From: Psychrobacter submarinus
GTDB taxonomy: Bacteria > Pseudomonadota > Gammaproteobacteria > Pseudomonadales > Moraxellaceae
Assembly (NCBI RefSeq): GCF_904846685.1
Contig: NZ_CAJHBQ010000001.1
Span: 682,001 to 746,000 of the forward strand
Length of the DNA stretch: 64,000 nt
Reading direction: 5' to 3'
The notes beneath the pieces were generated by a model, which was given only the letters and a program-made list of their open reading frames with translations, ran no database searches and was not told the DNA's origin. Position 1 is the first letter of the stretch; the number at the start of each line of letters is the position of its first letter. Shown here in pieces: positions 56,468 to 64,000 of the stretch. Both the position numbers and the translations under genes were made by a program.

Positions 56468-56500
56468 TAAAAAAGGCTGTTATTTTAAATAACAGCCTAA
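56468..56500 (-). terminator. Terminator of the pbpG-like gene
   Basis: On the minus strand AGGCTGTTATTT pairs with AAATAACAGCCT and six T follow. It lies about 25 bases past the stop at 56526. Confidence 0.88.
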
Positions 56501-56525
56501 TCATAATTACAAATGTAGAATAGTC

Positions 56526-57632
56526 TTATACCGTACGGCGGCTCGCTAAACTATTTAAGATGTTTTTAGCATCGCCCCAGCGTGTCGCTGAGCTATTAGC
56601 ACCTAAGATCACAATGATAGCCGGACGATTATTGACGCGGGTTTCCATAACTACGCAGCGACCTGCTTCATTGATAAACCCGGTCTTCGAGATACCGATA
56701 GGATAGTTACCTGAGCGAACCAAACTGCTAGTATTGTTAGCTGAGTAAGTACGGTTACCACGGGCATAGTTGGCAACATAAAAGTCGTAGCTCTTTGTGG
56801 TAGAGAAGCGGCGGATCACATCATAGTTACCAGCAGCGCGTACCATTTTTACTAAGTCGTTTGCGGAAGCAACGTTACGCTTATCAAGTCCTGTCGGATC
56901 GCCAAAGAATGCAGAGGTCATACCGAGCTCTTGCGCTTTACGGTTCATCGCGCGCATAAAGGCATCATAGCCGCCAGGATAGTTACGCGCTAAGCTTTTT
57001 GCTGCAGGGTTTTCAGACTTCATTAATGACATTAATAGCATCTCAGCACGATTCAATCGATCGCCTGATTTTAGGCGTGAGCTGGCACGTTTAGGCCCAA
57101 TAAAATCCTCAGGTTCCAAGATAAGTTCCTCACGCATATCTAGACCACTATCTAGTACCACCATCGCTGTCATCACTTTAGTGATACTAGCCATAGGACG
57201 CGCTCTATCCGCATCTTTTTCATAAATAGATTCGCCAGTCTCCGCATCAATTACCGTCACACTACGAGAGTCAGTGCTGATCGGAATCATATCACTGCTG
57301 CCAAAGCTGCCATTGTAAGTCGTGTTATAGCTATTATTAGCGTTGAATCTATTATTGCTGCTACCATAGCTACTAGCGTTAGTAATATTGGTAGTGCCGT
57401 AACCGTTATCTACTTTTTTAATGCTTGAACCATTATTAGCACGGCTGACAGTAGACGATTTGCTGTACATGATATTACGAGCTTCTGATAGACTATCAGC
57501 ACCGCCCCAACTAACGCGCGCACTAGCTTCAGGGTTACCATTAATTGTAAGCGCTGCTTGCGCAACACCGCCCAAACTCATTGAAATTAGAGCAGCAACG
57601 AGCTGCTGTTTGGTTAATGATAAATGTCTCAT
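56526..57632 (-). CDS. pbpG: D-alanyl-D-alanine endopeptidase (PBP7/PbpG-like, peptidase S11)
   Basis: Periplasmic penicillin-binding protein that cuts peptidoglycan cross-links. The start at 57632 has GGGGGAAG upstream and gives a signal peptide ending near VAQA-A. A Ser/Asn/Gly-rich region (about 50-120) comes before the S11 domain. Catalytic motifs are SxxK in MASITKVM, SxN in MKSENPAA and KTG in GISKTGF. It lacks the C-terminal membrane anchor domain of PBP5/6, which fits PBP7. The low-complexity spacer is longer than usual. Confidence 0.88.
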   Translation of the reverse strand: MRHLSLTKQQLVAALISMSLGGVAQAALTINGNPEASARVSWGGADSLSEARNIMYSKSSTVSRANNGSSIKKVDNGYGTTNITNASSYGSSNNRFNANNSYNTTYNGSFGSSDMIPISTDSRSVTVIDAETGESIYEKDADRARPMASITKVMTAMVVLDSGLDMREELILEPEDFIGPKRASSRLKSGDRLNRAEMLLMSLMKSENPAAKSLARNYPGGYDAFMRAMNRKAQELGMTSAFFGDPTGLDKRNVASANDLVKMVRAAGNYDVIRRFSTTKSYDFYVANYARGNRTYSANNTSSLVRSGNYPIGISKTGFINEAGRCVVMETRVNNRPAIIVILGANSSATRWGDAKNILNSLASRRTV

Positions 57633-58078
57633 TCTTCCCCCTGCGGTTGGTATGGCGTCAGTCACCGATTATAATAGACGACCGATAGATAAATAGCGTG
57701 AAACGATGATGGCTATGCGTCGCTTAATAACAATTAGCTCATTATCAGCTCTCTATTGATATAGCCCAATAACGACTGGCAAATGATTACTAAGATAGTA
57801 TTGTGTACTTTTAGTGTATCATGGTTTGTATTTTAGAGTAATCGACTATGCTGCATACGTAAACCTTTTTGCGTCTTAAGTAAACTTTGCTACATTTGCT
57901 TTAGTTTCTAGCAATATTGATTAACATTCCAGTAATATAATTCTATTCGCTTGTTATTTTTGGAGTTTTTAGCTCTAAGGTTTTGATTAGTAATAGTTTT
58001 ATTTTCAATCATAAATAATAGCTTATCGTAAAAGTAGCAATCAAACACGCTGTGGACCGTATAATTAAGAGTATAACT

Positions 58079-58714
58079 ATGATTAGAGTATTAGTAGTAG
58101 ACGATCACGATCTGGTGCGTATGGGTATCAGTCGGATGTTGGCCGATAGTGCTGATATCGAAGTCGTAGGGGAAGCTGATGGCGGCGACATGGCTATCAA
58201 ACTGGCGCGTGATCTGACCCCTGATGTCATCTTGTTGGATGTCAATATGCCGAATATCGGTGGTCTAGAAGCGACTAAACGTTTGGTACAGCTCGGCATA
58301 GGCAGCAAGATTTTAGCAGTAAGCAGCGTCGTCACTCAGCCCTACCCTTCTATGCTGCTAAAAGCAGGCGTCAACGGTTATATCACTAAAGGAACGCCTC
58401 TTGATGAGATGATAAGAGCAATCAAAAAGGTACATCAAGGTGGGCGTTACTTCAGTCACGATGTGGCCGAGCAGTTAGCGGAAGTATTACTCTCCGATAA
58501 AGCCGGATCGCCTTTTGACTTATTAAGTGATAGAGAAAAGCAAGTAGCGATGATGGTAGTCAACTGTCAAAGCCCACAAGAAATCGCTGATCAGCTCTTT
58601 GTGAGTGTCAAAACCATCAATACTTACCGCTACCGTATCTACGAAAAAGTAGGCGTCGATAGCGATGTAAAGTTGACCCACTTAGCCATTCGTCATGGTT
58701 TAATACAGCCTTAA
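58079..58714 (+). CDS. uvrY: NarL/LuxR-type response regulator, GacA/UvrY-like
   Basis: Response regulator of 211 residues from the ATG at 58079 (AAGAG upstream); a GTG nine codons earlier is less likely. The receiver domain has VVDDHDLVRMG, phosphoacceptor VILLDVNMP and the Lys in GYITKGTP. The C-terminal helix-turn-helix is LLSDREKQVAMMVV ... QEIADQLFVSVKTINTYRYRI, very close to GacA/UvrY. GacA relatives control csr small RNAs. No cognate BarA/GacS is in the window. Its stop overlaps the next gene's ATG (TAATG). Confidence 0.88.
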   Translation: MIRVLVVDDHDLVRMGISRMLADSADIEVVGEADGGDMAIKLARDLTPDVILLDVNMPNIGGLEATKRLVQLGIGSKILAVSSVVTQPYPSMLLKAGVNGYITKGTPLDEMIRAIKKVHQGGRYFSHDVAEQLAEVLLSDKAGSPFDLLSDREKQVAMMVVNCQSPQEIADQLFVSVKTINTYRYRIYEKVGVDSDVKLTHLAIRHGLIQP

Positions 58715-60522
58715 TGACTAAAACAAGGTTACACTTTAACTTTGTTTCACTCTGTACTCCCGCTGAGGTGATCTACTATGATGCTATTTTTATTGTACTG
58801 CTTCGATGCTTATACTTTATGACCCTATTAGCCAAAACGATGACTGTTATCAACAACTATCGTCAGCAAAACGATACGCTACCCTCCTCACAGCTGCGTC
58901 GATTGGGGCTGGTGTATAGCAGTTACCGTGTGGTTATTAATGTGTTTTTTTTGATATTAGCTTATGCGAATGCTAATGCTGATAATCTGCTTTTGCCTAG
59001 TTTATTACAGCAGACCGCGCTGATATTTTACACGCTACTTAGTATCATTCTACTGGGTTTATTTTATGTCGTACGCAAGCGCCCACAGCGCCAACTAAGC
59101 TTTGGTTTAGCGGTCGATATCATTATGCTCAGCTTGTTGCTTTATAGCAGTGGCGCGCCAGATTTACAACTGACGATGCTGTATATGGTGGTCGTTGCCG
59201 CAAGCTTTATGCTGCTTCCCGGCTCGCAAGCGCTAGTCATCACTTTGCTCGCTGTTATATTTGTTATTTATCAACAGTTTTTTTATGCGCTCTCTAGTAG
59301 CATCAGCTTAGCAAATCTAGGCGACGCGCTGCTTATGTCGGCAAGCTTTTTGGTTGTTGGTTTTTTAACTTGGACGATATCGCAGCGCTTATTACACGTT
59401 GAAAAAGTCTCCGCGCAGCAAGCGAAAGAAGTGGCCCGGCTCAACGATATCAACCAAGAAGTTATCAGCCAAATGATCAATGGCGTCATAGTCCTAGATC
59501 AGCAGCAGGTTGTACTGGCCAATCGCGCGACATATCAGCTATTAGACATCGATGAGACAAACAACGAGCTTGCAAGCTTCCATGAGCAATTAGCGCATCT
59601 ACACACGCAGTTATTGCAGACTTGTTTGGCGGTACCTGCAGGACAATCAAGGCTGTTTACTTACGAGCTGCCAACGACTATAGAAGCTTCAATCATAGCG
59701 CGTTTACGAGTGCAAGTTATCCCGCTAAAAGACTATAGCCGCCTGATCATCTTAGAAGACTTACGCCGTGAACAAGCCAGCGCGCAGCAGCTCAAGCTTG
59801 CCTCGCTTGGACAGCTAACCGCTAGTATTGCGCATGAGATTCGTAACCCCTTATCCGCCATATCACAAGCCAGCCAGCTGCTTATGGAAGATATTGATTC
59901 CGAGTCTGTCAGTACTGATGACGCGTCAGTTAGGATAGCGGCTAACAGCGTCGATGATAGCAATTTTGAGCTATACAGGATGATATTCTCGCAAACCAAG
60001 CGCGTTAACAGAATTATTGAAGATGTGCTAAAGCTCTCCAAACGACAGCCGCCCAATAAACACAGCATTACGCTTGAGAGCTGGATGGTAGAGTTTATCG
60101 CTAACCATTTTAGTGGTCATGATGTGTTTTTATCCGGTAAAGTGCAGCCTCTTATTGTCTTTGATACTCATCAATTAGAGCAGATATTGATTAATTTAAT
60201 CAACAATGGTTTGCGCTATAGTAGCTTATCTCATCCTCATGCTTACGTAGAAGTAGAGATTTATAGTCGGCGTAACGATGTTATAATCGATATTTTAGAT
60301 AGTGGCAAGGGGGTAAAAAGCGCTGATATTGAGCATTTATTTGAGCCGTTTTTTACCACTGATAAAGCCGGTACAGGCTTAGGCTTATATCTATCACAAG
60401 CGTTTAGTGAGGCTAATCAGGCGCGTTTAGTCTATGTTCCAGAGCACGAAAAAACCTGCTTTCGCTTGATCATTCCAGCTATTTTGACCGAGCAGGCTAT
60501 AGCCGAGAGTGTGGACCTCTAA
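58714..60522 (+). CDS. pilS: Sensor histidine kinase PilS
   Basis: Membrane sensor kinase of the PilS/PilR pair that controls type IV pilin expression. The 602 residues have about six hydrophobic segments (70-235), a PAS-like region (about 255-350), the phospho-His box ASIAHEIRNPLSAIS and a catalytic domain with INLINNGLRYS and GTGLGLYLSQAF. The ATG at 58714 overlaps the uvrY stop; an internal ATG at residue 36 or 43 could be the true start, since the first 35 residues are atypical. pilR follows by 105 bases. Confidence 0.87.
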   Translation: MTKTRLHFNFVSLCTPAEVIYYDAIFIVLLRCLYFMTLLAKTMTVINNYRQQNDTLPSSQLRRLGLVYSSYRVVINVFFLILAYANANADNLLLPSLLQQTALIFYTLLSIILLGLFYVVRKRPQRQLSFGLAVDIIMLSLLLYSSGAPDLQLTMLYMVVVAASFMLLPGSQALVITLLAVIFVIYQQFFYALSSSISLANLGDALLMSASFLVVGFLTWTISQRLLHVEKVSAQQAKEVARLNDINQEVISQMINGVIVLDQQQVVLANRATYQLLDIDETNNELASFHEQLAHLHTQLLQTCLAVPAGQSRLFTYELPTTIEASIIARLRVQVIPLKDYSRLIILEDLRREQASAQQLKLASLGQLTASIAHEIRNPLSAISQASQLLMEDIDSESVSTDDASVRIAANSVDDSNFELYRMIFSQTKRVNRIIEDVLKLSKRQPPNKHSITLESWMVEFIANHFSGHDVFLSGKVQPLIVFDTHQLEQILINLINNGLRYSSLSHPHAYVEVEIYSRRNDVIIDILDSGKGVKSADIEHLFEPFFTTDKAGTGLGLYLSQAFSEANQARLVYVPEHEKTCFRLIIPAILTEQAIAESVDL

Positions 60523-60627
60523 ACAGATAAGAGTTCACTGGCGGCCGACTTTAGCTGCCTTTTAACCCATTAATCTATACTAACTGCTTTACACCCATTT
60601 TATTCGTTGAACACTGAAAGGTTATTT

Positions 60628-62160
60628 ATGACAGCAACTGCACTGGTCGTCGATGACGAAGTAGATTTGTGCCGCTTAATGCAAATCACCCTGACTAAAA
60701 TGGGCATCAAAAGCGATGTCGCTTATGATTTAGCGCAGGCAAAAGCTTACTGGCAAGACAATGAATACGATTTTTGTCTCACAGATCTGCAATTACCGGA
60801 TGGATCAGGTCTTGATCTGGTCAAACTTATCAGCAGCAGCTCTACTGTGCCAGTGGCTGTCATCACCGCACATGGCAGTATGGACTTAGCTATCGAAGCG
60901 CTAAAATTAGGCGCATTTGATTTTGTCAATAAGCCTTTGGAGCTACCGCGTTTGCGGCAGTTGGTCGAAAACGCTCTAAAAGTCATTCGTCAAGATGATA
61001 GCGTTCAACCAGCAGACGCGAAGACGCCTGAACAGCAATTGCTAGACCAGCGCTTAATTGGCGACACCAAAGTCATGTATACGCTAAAATCGACTATCTT
61101 AAAGCTTGCCCGCTCGCAAGCACCGGTATTTTTATCAGGGGCTTCAGGGACAGGTAAAGAAGTCGCCGCTCGGCTCATTCATGACTTAAGTCCTCGACGT
61201 GAGGCGCATTTTGTTCCTGTCAACTGCGGCGCTATACCCTCTGAGTTAATGGAGTCAGAGTTTTTCGGTCATAAAAAAGGCAGCTTTACGGGTGCAGTGG
61301 CTGACAAGCAAGGACTGTTTCAACAAGCCAATGGCGGGACGTTGTTTTTGGACGAAATTGCAGACTTACCTTTAGCGATGCAAGTCAAGCTCCTGCGCGC
61401 CATTCAAGAAAAAACCGTGCGCGCGATTGGCGATACCAAAGAGGTCGCCGTCGATATTCGTCTGTTATCTGCCACTCATAAAGATCTGGCGCAGCTGGTA
61501 GCGGCTAACCACTTTAGACAAGACTTATACTACCGTATCAATGTCATTGAGCTAAAGCTACCTGCGCTTAATGAGCGTGCGCATGATATTCCGGCTTTGG
61601 CTCAGCATTTCTTAGCTTTGATTCGTGAGGAGTGGCAACTAGAAGGATCACCACAGCTCAGTGATGATGCTATTGGGCGTTTAAAGTTGCATCATTTCGC
61701 CGGTAACGTCCGTGAGCTACGTAATTTGTTAGAGCGAGCGATAACGTTAGCGGAGAGTGATATCATCGCAGCCGAGCACTTAGGATTACCGGAGGTTGAG
61801 GCGTCATTGTCTGAGCCATCCTATTGTGATCAGTCACAATCTACGACTGATCCGACTAGCCAAACTACGCCTTTATCCAACAGCGTAGCTGCGGCAGAGG
61901 ATAGTTTACCAACGGGTAATCCTCAAAAAGACACGAACGCCAGTGTATCAGCAGCGATGCAAGAAAGTACCTCTGCTGAATTACCCGAAAAAGGCTTAGA
62001 GGCTTATCTACAGCAGCAAGAAAAACAGCTGATTGTCACTGCGCTGCAGCAGACTGGTTGGAATAAAACACAAGCTGCTGAGCTCTTAGGTACCACCTTT
62101 CGCTCCTTACGCTATCGCATGAAAAAACTTGGAATTGCTGAAGAGCAACCAGACTCATAA
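60628..62160 (+). CDS. pilR: Sigma-54-dependent response regulator PilR
   Basis: NtrC-type activator, 510 residues from the ATG at 60628 (AAAGG upstream). The receiver domain (LVVDDEVD, CLTDLQLPDGSG, FVNKPL) is followed by an AAA+ domain with Walker A SGASGTGKE, the sigma-54 contact loop KGSFTGAV and LFLDEIADLP. A Ser/Thr/Gln-rich linker (about 395-455) then leads to a Fis-type helix-turn-helix (NKTQAAELLGTTFRSLRYRM). The linker is longer than usual. It is the partner of pilS. Confidence 0.9.
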   Translation: MTATALVVDDEVDLCRLMQITLTKMGIKSDVAYDLAQAKAYWQDNEYDFCLTDLQLPDGSGLDLVKLISSSSTVPVAVITAHGSMDLAIEALKLGAFDFVNKPLELPRLRQLVENALKVIRQDDSVQPADAKTPEQQLLDQRLIGDTKVMYTLKSTILKLARSQAPVFLSGASGTGKEVAARLIHDLSPRREAHFVPVNCGAIPSELMESEFFGHKKGSFTGAVADKQGLFQQANGGTLFLDEIADLPLAMQVKLLRAIQEKTVRAIGDTKEVAVDIRLLSATHKDLAQLVAANHFRQDLYYRINVIELKLPALNERAHDIPALAQHFLALIREEWQLEGSPQLSDDAIGRLKLHHFAGNVRELRNLLERAITLAESDIIAAEHLGLPEVEASLSEPSYCDQSQSTTDPTSQTTPLSNSVAAAEDSLPTGNPQKDTNASVSAAMQESTSAELPEKGLEAYLQQQEKQLIVTALQQTGWNKTQAAELLGTTFRSLRYRMKKLGIAEEQPDS

Positions 62161-62226
62161 CTACGCTAGTTATCAGCATAGTCTAGCCATTAAGAGCTAC
62201 ATACAGCTATATAATCAGCGCTCTAG

Positions 62227-63765
62227 CTACTTCACCGCTGGCTGGGCAACATGGCCTTTTCTAACCAGATGAATTCCTGAGTTTTGTATTTTTGGGCGTA
62301 GTAAGTCAAGTGCTTGCTGCTCCCATGAGCTTTCACTACCATTCAAAGTCACATCAGGCTGCACCCCAACTTTATCGATTTTTGCACCCTCTGTAGTTAG
62401 ATAGTGGGCTACCGTTAGCTTGACGGCTTGCTCATCATTTAATGCGATTACCGACTGTACCGAGCCTTTACCGTAGCTTGTCTCCCCGGCGATAGTGGCG
62501 CGGTTCTGCGCCTGTAAGCTACTGGCTAACACCTCTGCTGCTGAGGCAGAATACCGGTTTTGTAAAATGACTACCGGCAACGGCGCAAGTAACGCGCTGC
62601 CTTTAGTCGCTAAGATACGTGGATCGCCTTGACGGCCTTTAACTTGTACCACATCCGTATCTTTCATAAAAAGGCTGGCGACATCGATTGCCGAGGTCAG
62701 CACCCCGCCTGGATTATCTCGTACGTCTAACAGCACTCCAGTGATAGGCGCGTCTAAATAAATCAGACTTTGTACTATTTTTTCGCGCGTTGTTTCTTGA
62801 AAAGATGGTAGTTTTACAATAGCCACGCCATCTAGCAAACGCGTATCTATCTTCTGTGTACGTGTATGATTACGCTGGAGCGTCACTGCGCGTTTACGTC
62901 GTCCGGCTTTTGATACGATGACATCGATTTGTGAGCCGGCAATACCGGTTAATAATTGTTTGATATCATTAGGCGCCCGTTCATCATCAAGCTTAAACTC
63001 GCCCACTTGGTGTAAATAATCTCCGACAGTCACGCCTTTTTGGTCTGCAGGTGAATCTTTTATCACTTCAGTCACGACCCAATGATCAGCATCCGCTTGA
63101 TAGTGCGCTTCGATACCGACATCACCCACATCGCCTTGGGTGAAAGCACGTAAGTTTTCATACGCCTCAGCATCCAAAAACTCTGCATGACTATCAAGCT
63201 TGGTCAGCATACCGCTCATAGCATTATTGAATAACACTTCATCATTGACCGGATCTATATACTCGCGGCGCACCAAATCAACGACAGCGACAAAGGTTTT
63301 AAGGGTCTCAGGAGAGATGGCTTTGAGCGATACGTTCGCCACTTCACGCGGTACCTCTTCATAGTCATCGTCAATATCGTCTGCTAATGGGCTGCTTGTA
63401 CTATCGCCAAAGGCATCGATATCATCATTGTCATCACTGTCATCCTCTGGCCAATCTTGGCTTTGATCAGAAGCGCTGGTATCGTCTTCTAAAAAATCAT
63501 CACTCCGATTATCAGTGCTGCTGTCAATCATTGGCCTGTTATCTTGTAAGCTGATCAGCTGCAGATTAGCAGTAGTATCGGTGTCCTGCTTTTGTTGCTC
63601 ACCAGCTTTGTCTATCACTTTTATCTGATCATCATTGAGCGCAGCTTGCGCAGGCCCATTCAAGCCGAACACCGCTAATAGACAAGGGCTCAGCATAGCT
63701 CGGAGCACTTGCTGCTGACTCACTGGTATTACCAAAAGAAGATTTTTGAGAGCAGATAAAGGCAT
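62227..63765 (-). CDS. ctpA: C-terminal processing protease CtpA/Prc type (peptidase S41)
   Basis: Periplasmic serine protease with a PDZ domain. The ATG at 63765 is preferred because AGGTGAG lies at the right distance; an upstream GTG is part of that site. About 512 residues: a signal sequence (about 1-42), an Asp/Ser-rich acidic linker (about 70-130), an S41 N-terminal helix region (VVDLVRREYIDPV), PDZ (GVTVGDYLHQVGE) and the catalytic domain with VRDNPGGVL, the Ser in NRYSASAAEVLA and the Lys in YGKGSVQ. The acidic linker is unusual for the family. Confidence 0.9.
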   Translation of the reverse strand: MPLSALKNLLLVIPVSQQQVLRAMLSPCLLAVFGLNGPAQAALNDDQIKVIDKAGEQQKQDTDTTANLQLISLQDNRPMIDSSTDNRSDDFLEDDTSASDQSQDWPEDDSDDNDDIDAFGDSTSSPLADDIDDDYEEVPREVANVSLKAISPETLKTFVAVVDLVRREYIDPVNDEVLFNNAMSGMLTKLDSHAEFLDAEAYENLRAFTQGDVGDVGIEAHYQADADHWVVTEVIKDSPADQKGVTVGDYLHQVGEFKLDDERAPNDIKQLLTGIAGSQIDVIVSKAGRRKRAVTLQRNHTRTQKIDTRLLDGVAIVKLPSFQETTREKIVQSLIYLDAPITGVLLDVRDNPGGVLTSAIDVASLFMKDTDVVQVKGRQGDPRILATKGSALLAPLPVVILQNRYSASAAEVLASSLQAQNRATIAGETSYGKGSVQSVIALNDEQAVKLTVAHYLTTEGAKIDKVGVQPDVTLNGSESSWEQQALDLLRPKIQNSGIHLVRKGHVAQPAVK

Positions 63766-63925
63766 AGGAAAACTCACCTGAAAAATAAATAATTTTGTTA
63801 TATAACACCATAAGATAGCTTAAGGCTATGATAAAAACCACTTAAAGTCGGCTTAATAACTAATAAACTTTAAAAACCATAAAAGCAAAAACTATAGAGG
63901 ACAAAGCTTGCACAGCAAAGCATAA

Positions 63926-63958
63926 AAAAGGGAAGAATAATCTCTACTCTTCCCTTTT
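63926..63958 (-). terminator. Terminator of a minus-strand gene beyond the right edge
   Basis: AAAAGGGAAGA (63926-63936) pairs with TCTTCCCTTTT (63948-63958). On the minus strand the second arm runs into six T. It lies upstream of ctpA, so it should end a gene that enters from the right edge. Confidence 0.75.
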
Positions 63959-64000
63959 CTATCTTTGGCAAATGCTGATAAGACCGTTTAAATCGCCGAT

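Noticed and set aside
63960..64000. Possible end of another minus-strand gene at the right edge
   Set aside because: About 13 codons are open before a TAG, but the stretch is too short to support a product; only the terminator is reported.

Overview
The window is a chromosomal segment of a gammaproteobacterium of the Moraxellaceae, most likely Psychrobacter. Supporting this are moderate GC with AT-rich spacers, a petABC-sspA-sspB run, an XRE-aminotransferase fusion, a two-domain PPK2-type Pap, and protein sequences typical of that family. I could not run a search, so the genus is inference. Nearly all genes are intact housekeeping genes. The accessory content is a copper-resistance cluster, a decaying hydroxybutyrate/acetoacetate locus and several small repeats.

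Layout. 1-9.2 kb: end of an unknown gene, an 800-base gap ending in a terminator-like hairpin, putP (proline uptake), two tandem fadL paralogues, slyX and uup. 9.2-13.8 kb: petABC (cytochrome bc1), sspA-sspB and dcd. 13.9-19.9 kb: a DUF2804 gene, a small unknown gene, mrp, then a decayed zone with an mgtE remnant, a 3' remnant of a 3-hydroxybutyrate dehydrogenase, intact scoAB (acetoacetate activation) and a truncated permease start. 20-26.7 kb: metG and an ABC importer with two lipoprotein binding proteins behind a structured leader. 27-36.2 kb: copper resistance, with the copRS two-component genes divergent from a unit encoding a DUF411 protein, a multicopper oxidase, CopB, a DUF305 membrane protein and a Cu-ATPase; a CusR/CopR-type box lies between them. 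36.3-36.9 kb: tRNA-Asp and tRNA-Val on the minus strand behind a near-consensus promoter. 37-44.5 kb: glutathione peroxidase, msrB, an XRE-alanine-aminotransferase fusion, a PiT phosphate transporter and a polyphosphate:AMP phosphotransferase. 45-51.3 kb: a FFLEELY-like protein gene, ubiE-ubiJ-ubiB (ubiquinone) and ruvAB. 51.4-57.6 kb: fba, an Ala-rich lipoprotein, pgk, a DksA-like gene, thiE and a pbpG-like peptidase. 58-63.8 kb: a GacA/UvrY-like regulator coupled to pilS, pilR, and a CtpA protease.

Most notable observation: two 267-278-base elements at 40303-40580 and 54837-55103, with identical 18-base terminal inverted repeats and no ORF. Aligned in the same orientation they keep one multi-hairpin architecture although the stem sequences differ. 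Several stems differ by paired (compensatory) changes, G-U wobbles occur in one orientation only, and loop motifs are shared. A lone end of the same family abuts the truncated dehydrogenase at 17.6 kb. This looks like a non-autonomous mobile element family that carries a conserved structured RNA. A second repeat of 107 bases occurs twice with no differences (15170-15276 and 42270-42376).
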